Assembly (NCBI GenBank): GCA_003343765.1
Contig: QAKO01000068.1
Coordinates: 1 to 10,775 of the forward strand
Source of the DNA: Bacillota bacterium
Lineage (GTDB): Bacteria; Bacillota; Clostridia; Christensenellales; Borkfalkiaceae
Direction of reading: 5' to 3'
DNA length: 10,775 nucleotides
The translations under genes were made by a program, and so were the position numbers. Below are positions 6,308 to 10,775 of the stretch, in pieces. Positions within the stretch are counted from its first letter, which is position 1, and every line of letters begins with the position of its first letter. The notes beneath the pieces were generated by a model. The model saw only the letters and a program-made list of their open reading frames with translations. It searched no databases and was not told the origin of the DNA.

Positions 6308-7957
6308 ATGGAAGAAACGAACAAGAACATTCCCGAGGCAACCAATTTTATTGAGCAATTTATAAACGAAGATCTGGAAAACGGAAAGGTGACGGCGATC
6401 CAGACGCGTTTTCCTCCCGAACCGAACGGGTATTTGCACATCGGGCATGCAAAGAGCATGTATGTGAATTTCGGAACGGCGCTCAAATACCACGGAAAGT
6501 GCAATTTATTTTTCGATGATACGAATCCGTCCAAAGAAAAGACAGAATTTGTGGACGCGATCCGTGCGGATATCCGTTGGCTGGGTTATGAATGGGCGCG
6601 CGAGTGTTATGCCTCTGACTTTTTTGATACCATTTATGAGTTTGCGCTGCGCCTGATACGGGAAGGGAAAGCGTTTGTCTGCGATCTTTCCGCGGAAGAG
6701 ATCAAAAACACGCGTGGTACATTGACGGAACCGGGCGTGGAAAGTCCCTACAGGAACCGTTCGGTCGAGGAAAACCTGAAGCTGTTTACCGAAATGAAAG
6801 AAGGAAAGTACAAGGACGGGGAAAAATGTCTGCGTGCGAAGATCGACATGGCTTCGCCCAACGTGAATATGCGCGACCCCGTCATCTACCGTATCCTGCA
6901 CGCGACGCACCACCGTACGGGCGATAAGTGGTGTATCTATCCCATGTACGACTACGCGCACCCGATCTGCGATTACCTGCAGGGAGTCACACATTCCCTG
7001 TGTACGCTGGAATTTGAAGACCATCGTCCTTTGTATGACTGGGTGGGACTGACGCTGGGATTTTCACCCAAGCCGCGGCAGATCGAATTTGCGCGCCTGA
7101 ACATCACGAACACCGTGATGAGCAAGCGGTATCTGAAAAAATTAGTGGAAGAAGGTCTTGTACACGGCTGGGACGATCCGCGTATGCCTACGCTTTCGGG
7201 GCTTCGCAACCGCGGTATTCCTGCGGCGGCGGTACGTGATTTTTGTTCCAGGATCGGCATCGCGAAAGCGAATTCCGAGTGTGAATATTCTTACTTTGAA
7301 GCGTGTGTGCGCGAGTATCTGAACGCGCATGCGGAACGTGCCATGGCAGTTCTTTCGCCGCTCAAACTTACGATCACGAATTATGAAGGGGAGGAAGAAC
7401 TGGATTTCGATATCAATCAGACGGACGAAACGGCTGGCACGCGTAAGGTGAAATTCGGCAAGCATCTCTTCATTGAAAGTACGGATTTTTCGCTCGATCC
7501 TTCGCCGAAATATTTCCGTCTGAAAAAGGGCGGATACGTTCGTCTGAAAAATGCTTACATCGTCCGCTGCGACGACGTTTTGACGGATAAAGAGGGGAAC
7601 GTTACCGAAGTTTTGTGTTCATACATTCCGGAAAGCCACAGCGGAAACGATACGAGCGGGATCAAGGTGAAGGGCGTGATCCATTGGGTGAACGCGGATA
7701 CCTGCGTCGATGCGGAAGTAAGGCAGTATGAGAGCCTTCTGCGCGACGCGGATTATGCGGGGCAGGATTTTTCCGAGCGCATGAACCAGGAAAGCGAGAA
7801 AATTTTGCAGGCAAAAGCGGAACCGTATCTGGCGCAGGCGTCGGAGGGCGCACCCTTCCAGCTGATGCGTACGGGGTACTATAAAAAGTGTACGGAAGGC
7901 GGAAAACTTGTGCTTTCGGAGATCGTCTCGCTGAAAGATAATTTTAACAAAAAATAA
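6308..7957 (+). CDS. glnS: Glutamine--tRNA ligase
   Basis: Cytoplasmic class I synthetase charging tRNA-Gln directly with glutamine; 549 residues, the usual bacterial GlnRS length. The nucleotide-binding motif is PPEPNGYLHIGHAKS (36-50, HIGH at 44-47) and the KMSKS equivalent is VMSKR (270-274). GlnRS-type blocks rather than GluRS-type ones are seen: FFDDTNPSKEK (68-78), YDYAHPICD and THSLCTLEFEDHRPLYDW (228-245). The C-terminal part from about 335 carries the two beta-barrels of the anticodon-binding domain (KYFRLKKGGYVRLKNAY, HWVNA), so it is full length. The start at 6308 has GGAG 6 bases upstream; an in-frame TTG at 6296 overlaps that site and is rejected. The gene follows fhs by 150 bp and is closed by a strong terminator. 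Many Firmicutes lack GlnRS and use GatCAB amidation instead. Confidence 0.97.
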   Translation: MEETNKNIPEATNFIEQFINEDLENGKVTAIQTRFPPEPNGYLHIGHAKSMYVNFGTALKYHGKCNLFFDDTNPSKEKTEFVDAIRADIRWLGYEWARECYASDFFDTIYEFALRLIREGKAFVCDLSAEEIKNTRGTLTEPGVESPYRNRSVEENLKLFTEMKEGKYKDGEKCLRAKIDMASPNVNMRDPVIYRILHATHHRTGDKWCIYPMYDYAHPICDYLQGVTHSLCTLEFEDHRPLYDWVGLTLGFSPKPRQIEFARLNITNTVMSKRYLKKLVEEGLVHGWDDPRMPTLSGLRNRGIPAAAVRDFCSRIGIAKANSECEYSYFEACVREYLNAHAERAMAVLSPLKLTITNYEGEEELDFDINQTDETAGTRKVKFGKHLFIESTDFSLDPSPKYFRLKKGGYVRLKNAYIVRCDDVLTDKEGNVTEVLCSYIPESHSGNDTSGIKVKGVIHWVNADTCVDAEVRQYESLLRDADYAGQDFSERMNQESEKILQAKAEPYLAQASEGAPFQLMRTGYYKKCTEGGKLVLSEIVSLKDNFNKK

Positions 7958-7969
7958 TTTGAAACTGTG

Positions 7970-7998
7970 CCGGCCGCGATTTGCGGCCGGTAAAATTT
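7970..7998 (+). terminator. GC-rich terminator after glnS
   Basis: Perfect 8-bp stem CCGGCCGC (7970-7977), loop GATTT, GCGGCCGG (7983-7990), then TAAAATTTT. It lies 12 bp after the glnS stop and separates it from the next transcription unit. Confidence 0.75.
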
Positions 7999-8033
7999 TC
8001 TGAAATGTTTGTTGTCCGAGTATGTTTTTGCGA

Positions 8034-8062
8034 TTGACAAAAATGCTTTCTGCGTTTATAAT
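8034..8062 (+). promoter_or_regulatory. Perfect-consensus sigma-A promoter
   Basis: TTGACA (8034-8039), exactly 17 bases, TATAAT (8057-8062): every base matches consensus. Transcription should begin near 8069, giving an A/T-rich leader of about 67 nt before the GTG at 8136. GCACA (8071-8075) and TGTGC (8106-8110) in the leader could pair, but the stem is short. It drives the zinc-ribbon and CvpA-like pair. Confidence 0.9.
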
Positions 8063-8135
8063 AAACATAGGCACATTTGTGTAAATATGTTGTATATCTA
8101 TATTTTGTGCAAATTGATGAACAGGGAGAAATAGC

Positions 8136-9176
8136 GTGAAGATCTGTAAAAATTGCGGAAGGGAAACGGATGATTCAAAAGTCCGCTGCCCGCATTGCGG
8201 TTATCTCTTTGAAGAAGACCTGGACAGCGTGCTGAGTAAAATGAAAAACAATCTCAATGCGTATAAAAACGAGATCGCAACGTCACGGCCTGTACAGACT
8301 CCGTCGCAGACAGCCGAGACAGAAGGCGTACATACGGAGCAGGGACGGGCGGACTCGACGAAAGAGCGTTTTGAACTTTTATCGGAAGTAGCGCAGCTGA
8401 AAGGCGAACTGAAAGCTCTGCACGGAGAGATCGACCGTATGCAGGCGGCGCGCGTGCAGCAGTACGGAATGGCTCCGCAAATGCAGCAGCCGACCCAGCA
8501 GCCGGTTCAGACAGTGCAGCCGGCGGTGATCTACGCGGCTCCGTATGCGGCTCCGGGTACGATGGGAGCGGCGTATAGCGGTGCGCCCGCAGCGAACGCT
8601 TCGAATGCAAACGTACAGTCGGGAAAGAAAGCGAAGAGCAAGCGCAGCGTGAACCGTATCGTGATATCTGTTTTTGCTTTGATTCTGCTCGGTTTGAGTA
8701 TCGGAATGTTTTTTGTCACATGGGTCGGCGGAACTTATTTGTTTACGGGGTTTGACGCGGTGAAGCATCTGTTTGAGTCGTTGGTCAACAAGGGTTCGAA
8801 CGAAGCATTCCTCGGCTTTTTGGACAATGTCGTGCGGACGCATTCATTTGCGGGAAACGAGACGATCTCTTCGATTTGTCTCAATATCTGTTATTATGTT
8901 TTGTTGTACGGGATTCCGCTGTACTTTTTGTTACTGGTGCTGGATTTCCCGCTTCTGTTCAGCCTGTTCGGGCGAGTACGTTGCAAGGGTTGGCACAGAT
9001 TTGTTACATGGTTTGCTTTTATCGTGGCGCTCCTGATTTTCGGAGTACTTTGCTGGGTAGGGCAATTCAGCGCGCTGACGATACTGTTCTTTGTCGGGGC
9101 GGGTGCGAATTTTGTACGCGGACTCTTTTTGGCGTTTTACAAAGGAAAGGAAAAATACAGCGGCGGTCTGCAATAA
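8136..9176 (+). CDS. Zinc-ribbon, coiled-coil, multi-pass membrane protein of unknown role
   Basis: Not recognised as a named protein; 346 residues in clear modules. Residues 4-21 form a zinc ribbon (Cys4, Cys7, Cys18, Cys21). Residues 26-48 are a charged helix and about 76-106 a short coiled coil (ERFELLSEVAQLKGELKALH). Residues 107-160 are a low-complexity linker, first Q/P/V rich (QMQQPTQQPVQTVQP) and then A/G/Y/P rich. A basic stretch (KKAKSKR, 164-170) precedes the first membrane segment (174-197). Further hydrophobic segments lie at about 248-279 (one long or two short), 288-308 and 311-334. The basic patch before the first segment suggests the zinc ribbon is cytoplasmic. The start is GTG with GGGAG 7 bases upstream; no better ATG exists. 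A strong promoter at 8034 and a CvpA-like gene 40 bp downstream imply a two-gene operon. A membrane scaffold or sensor is possible, but that is inference. Confidence 0.88.
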   Translation: MKICKNCGRETDDSKVRCPHCGYLFEEDLDSVLSKMKNNLNAYKNEIATSRPVQTPSQTAETEGVHTEQGRADSTKERFELLSEVAQLKGELKALHGEIDRMQAARVQQYGMAPQMQQPTQQPVQTVQPAVIYAAPYAAPGTMGAAYSGAPAANASNANVQSGKKAKSKRSVNRIVISVFALILLGLSIGMFFVTWVGGTYLFTGFDAVKHLFESLVNKGSNEAFLGFLDNVVRTHSFAGNETISSICLNICYYVLLYGIPLYFLLLVLDFPLLFSLFGRVRCKGWHRFVTWFAFIVALLIFGVLCWVGQFSALTILFFVGAGANFVRGLFLAFYKGKEKYSGGLQ

Positions 9177-9216
9177 TTGAGTAAGTTCAGGGCAGGCAGC
9201 GGCTTCGGAGAAGAAT

Positions 9217-9813
9217 ATGAGTATTGTGATCGATGTAATTTTTGTATTGTTTCTGGCGCTGATGTTTTTTTTAGGATATCGGAAAGGTTTCCTGAATAAG
9301 GCTTGGTGGCTGGTGGATATTGCGTTGGTGGCGGGGCTATGTATGTTGCTTTTGCCGACGCTGAACAATTCATTGACAAATGCGGGACTTTTGGCAAAGC
9401 TGGAAAGTTTGTTTGCATCCGTAGTCGGGGAAAATTCGCCTGTAAAGTTGGACGCGGCGGAAGCGGCTTCGGTTGTGCAGACCGTGATCATCTGTATCGG
9501 GCTTGGGATCATCGTGATCATAGTAATGGCGATCGTGAAAGTCCTTCTCAAAGGATTGCGTAAATTTGTTGTGTTCAAGATCATAGACGGGGTTTTGGGC
9601 GGTGTGTATTCGATCGTGATCACGGTAGCGGTATTAATGGTGATCGGCGTACTTGTGGGTACATTTGTTCCTTATTTCGGGCCTGTATCTTCTGCGTCTG
9701 ACGTATGTTCGGAATGCTTCTTATTCAAATACATTTTCGGCGCAAATCCGTTCCAGGAATTTGTCAACGGAAAATTCCCGCTCGGAAGCTGGGTCGCACA
9801 ATTGTTTAAGTAA
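9217..9813 (+). CDS. CvpA-like membrane protein
   Basis: A 198-residue multi-pass inner membrane protein resembling the CvpA (colicin V production) family. Family members have been linked to envelope homeostasis, and the molecular function is poorly known. Hydrophobic segments lie at about 2-20, 30-48, 84-112 and 124-154. Family-like features are the opening IDVIFVLFLALMFFLGYRKGF, with a glycine in the first helix followed by a basic G/K turn. DGVLGGVYSIVI (124-135) is the counterpart of the family D-x-x-G-G-x-x-G region. The C-terminal tail (155-198) is Cys- and Phe-rich and not typical; it has Cys164 and Cys167. GGAG lies 6 bases before the ATG. The gene follows the zinc-ribbon gene by 40 bp with no intervening promoter and is closed by a strong terminator, so the two are probably one operon. 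The family call rests on topology and motif resemblance. Confidence 0.85.
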   Translation: MSIVIDVIFVLFLALMFFLGYRKGFLNKAWWLVDIALVAGLCMLLLPTLNNSLTNAGLLAKLESLFASVVGENSPVKLDAAEAASVVQTVIICIGLGIIVIIVMAIVKVLLKGLRKFVVFKIIDGVLGGVYSIVITVAVLMVIGVLVGTFVPYFGPVSSASDVCSECFLFKYIFGANPFQEFVNGKFPLGSWVAQLFK

Positions 9814-9820
9814 AAAAATG

Positions 9821-9851
9821 GCATCCTGTTTTTATGCAGGATGCTTTTTTT
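9821..9851 (+). terminator. Strong intrinsic terminator after CvpA-like gene
   Basis: GCATCCTG (9821-9828), an 8-base loop, CAGGATGC (9837-9844), then seven T (9845-9851). A run of A before the stem allows it to act in both directions. It starts 8 bp after the stop codon. Confidence 0.9.
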
Positions 9852-9861
9852 ATGAAAATGC

Positions 9862-9903
9862 AAAGGGAGCTGTTTGCAAATAGACTTGCAAACAGCTCCC
9901 TTT
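9862..9903. terminator. 18-bp perfect inverted repeat, second terminator-like hairpin
   Basis: Arms AAAGGGAGCTGTTTGCAA (9862-9879) and its exact complement (9886-9903) around a 6-base loop ATAGAC. The A/T ends make it look like a symmetric terminator, TTTATATTT following on the plus strand. It sits 10 bp after the first terminator. It could be a backup terminator or a spread intergenic repeat. Confidence 0.65.
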
Positions 9904-9945
9904 ATATTTACGGGTTTACGGAACGTTTTTAGTACGGGAGTTCCG

Positions 9946-9969
9946 AAAAAAAGAAAAAAAGAAAAAAAG
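9946..9969. repeat. (A7G)3 microsatellite upstream of rubrerythrin
   Basis: Three perfect copies of the 8-base unit AAAAAAAG, in the 121-bp gap before the rubrerythrin gene. A 6-bp inverted repeat CGGAAC (9919-9924) and GTTCCG (9940-9945) lies just upstream of it. I see no clear -35/-10 pair in the rest of this gap: TTGTAT and TATAAA occur around 9972-9980 without a good partner. Confidence 0.7.
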
Positions 9970-10024
9970 ATTTGTATAAAGTTATCGGCAATCGTCCATA
10001 CTGTAGTGCGTAAGGAGGATTGCC

Positions 10025-10612
10025 ATGCAGTTCAAAAAGACAAAAACGTACACCAATCTTGCCCGTTCGTTTGCGGGTGAAAGCCAGGCGGGGATGCGCT
10101 ATCAGCTGATCGCAAAACTTGCGATCGCGGAAGAATATCCCGTACTTGCGGATGTAGTCCGCACGATCGCGAAGAATGAGACTTATCATGCCAAAACTTT
10201 TTACGATACGCTCATACAGAAGGCGGGAAACAGCGAGAACATCGAATTGAATGCGGGCTATCCTTTTCAATTCGGAACTCTGGCGGAGAGTCTGGAATTT
10301 GCAGCGCACGGAGAGAAATCGGAACATGACGAGATCTATCCGACCTTTGCGAAGGAAGCGCGCGAAGAAGGATTCGACGACATAGCCGATCTTTACGAGC
10401 GCGTTGCGGGCGTGGAACGGGATCATGAAATCGTGTTCCGTTATCTTGCGAATGCGATCAAGGACGGCGTATTGTACAAACGGAACAAGCCTACGCTGTG
10501 GGTGTGCAGCGAATGCGGATACCGCGCGACGACGAAAGAAGCGTGGAAGATTTGCCCGTTGTGCAAAGCGAAACAGGGTTATGTTGAAATTCCCTTACCT
10601 TTTGATGAATAA
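10025..10612 (+). CDS. rbr: Rubrerythrin
   Basis: Cytoplasmic non-haem iron peroxidase that reduces hydrogen peroxide to water in anaerobes, taking electrons through its rubredoxin centre. The 195-residue product has a four-helix diiron domain (about 1-145) and a C-terminal rubredoxin-like domain. Diiron ligand motifs are visible: GES with Glu19, NETYH (Glu52, His55), GEKSEHDEIYP (97-106 region) and GVERDHE (129-135, Glu131 and His134). The iron-sulphur-less rubredoxin site is CSECG (Cys161, Cys164) with CPLCK (Cys177, Cys180). A near-perfect ribosome site AAGGAGG at 10012-10018 lies 6 bases before the ATG. The next gene starts 13 bp after the stop with its own ribosome site overlapping the stop region, so the two are probably co-transcribed. 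No PerR-type operator was seen upstream. Confidence 0.96.
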   Translation: MQFKKTKTYTNLARSFAGESQAGMRYQLIAKLAIAEEYPVLADVVRTIAKNETYHAKTFYDTLIQKAGNSENIELNAGYPFQFGTLAESLEFAAHGEKSEHDEIYPTFAKEAREEGFDDIADLYERVAGVERDHEIVFRYLANAIKDGVLYKRNKPTLWVCSECGYRATTKEAWKICPLCKAKQGYVEIPLPFDE

Positions 10613-10625
10613 AAGGAGTAAAAAC

Positions 10626-10775
10626 ATGAAAAACAACAAAGAACAGAACACACAGAACGCGCAGAACGCGCAGAACACGCAGAGCAAACAGAGCAGCAAG
10701 TCTGCGCAGAACACACAGAACACGCAAAATGCGCAGAATGCGCAGAACAAACAGAACAGCAAGTCTGCGCAGAAC
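10626..10775 (+). CDS. Q/N-rich triplet-repeat protein, 3' end beyond window
   Basis: Open frame running off the window; 50 residues visible. The ATG has AAGGAG (10613-10618) 7 bases upstream, right at the rubrerythrin stop, so translation is credible. After MKNNKE the sequence is built from Q-N-(A/T) triplets, with K/S-containing triplets closing each block. There are only eight residue types in the visible part (M, K, N, E, Q, T, A, S), with no hydrophobic residue after Met1 other than alanine and no aromatic or cysteine. A low-complexity, disordered, strongly hydrophilic protein is expected. Related-looking N/Q/K/S-rich proteins of unknown role exist in Clostridia, some suspected to be spore-associated; this is memory of a general type, not a match. 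Pairing with rubrerythrin might hint at a stress or spore role, but that is inference. Confidence 0.75.
   Translation, partial: MKNNKEQNTQNAQNAQNTQSKQSSKSAQNTQNTQNAQNAQNKQNSKSAQN
10644..10775 (+). repeat. 21-codon tandem repeats made of QNA/QNT triplets
   Basis: Residues 7-27 and 28-48 of the preceding gene are two copies of a 21-residue unit, each ending K-x-x-x-S-K-S-A or close to it. A third copy begins at 10770. Inside each unit is a 9-base periodicity (CAGAACGCG and variants). The second copy uses CAA and AAT in places, so the copies are not identical DNA. Confidence 0.8.

Noticed and set aside
4625..6493. 622-codon minus-strand open frame
   Set aside because: It lies antisense to fhs and reads as an Arg/His/Phe-rich product without domain signatures, as expected for a shadow of a GC-rich gene; the sense strand is a clear enzyme.
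8931..9623. 230-codon minus-strand open frame
   Set aside because: Antisense to both the zinc-ribbon and CvpA-like genes; Thr/Ile/Pro/Ser-rich shadow spanning two genes.
10491..10727. Minus-strand Leu/Val/Arg-rich frame
   Set aside because: Complement of the Q/N repeat; its low-complexity pattern is a by-product of the repeat DNA.
10644..10775. CRISPR array
   Set aside because: The repetition is a 9-base codon-triplet pattern within a reading frame, without constant repeats and unique spacers.

Overview
The window looks like a chromosomal stretch of a Gram-positive, anaerobic Clostridia-type bacterium with roughly balanced GC content. This is inferred from strong AAGGAGG/GGAG ribosome sites, consensus sigma-A promoters, a clostridial-style large serine recombinase, formate-tetrahydrofolate ligase, single-chain glycyl-tRNA synthetase and rubrerythrin. 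An uncultured gut lineage such as Christensenellales would fit, but the sequence alone does not prove it.

Left edge (1-1620): the C-terminal ~489 residues of a large serine recombinase, cut by the window start, then ~150 bp holding three hairpins and a 14-bp perfect palindrome. This is the likely right end of a mobile element whose body lies upstream of the window. It abuts the 3' end of glyQS, and the recombinase and glyQS converge on it.

Minus-strand block (1620-3950): glyQS, with its own near-consensus promoter, and a PAP2-family membrane phosphatase upstream of it. Divergent promoters at 4026-4090 separate the phosphatase from a plus-strand gene for a 99-residue unknown protein, which appears to be leaderless.

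Plus-strand block (4097-10775): the small unknown gene, fhs (one-carbon metabolism), glnS (direct Gln-tRNA formation, not universal in Firmicutes), a strong terminator, then a perfect-consensus promoter driving a two-gene membrane operon (zinc-ribbon/coiled-coil/multi-TM protein plus a CvpA-like protein). Two tandem terminator-like hairpins follow. Next comes rubrerythrin (peroxide defence), preceded by a perfect (A7G)3 microsatellite. Immediately downstream is the start of an extraordinary Q/N-rich repeat protein, cut off by the window end.

Most of the window is housekeeping and ordinary. The least explained parts are the Q/N triplet-repeat protein, the zinc-ribbon/CvpA-like membrane pair, the leaderless 99-residue gene and the mobile-element edge beside glyQS. 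I see no CRISPR array, tRNA, rRNA or recognisable riboswitch, and no clear evidence of a wholly new multi-gene system.
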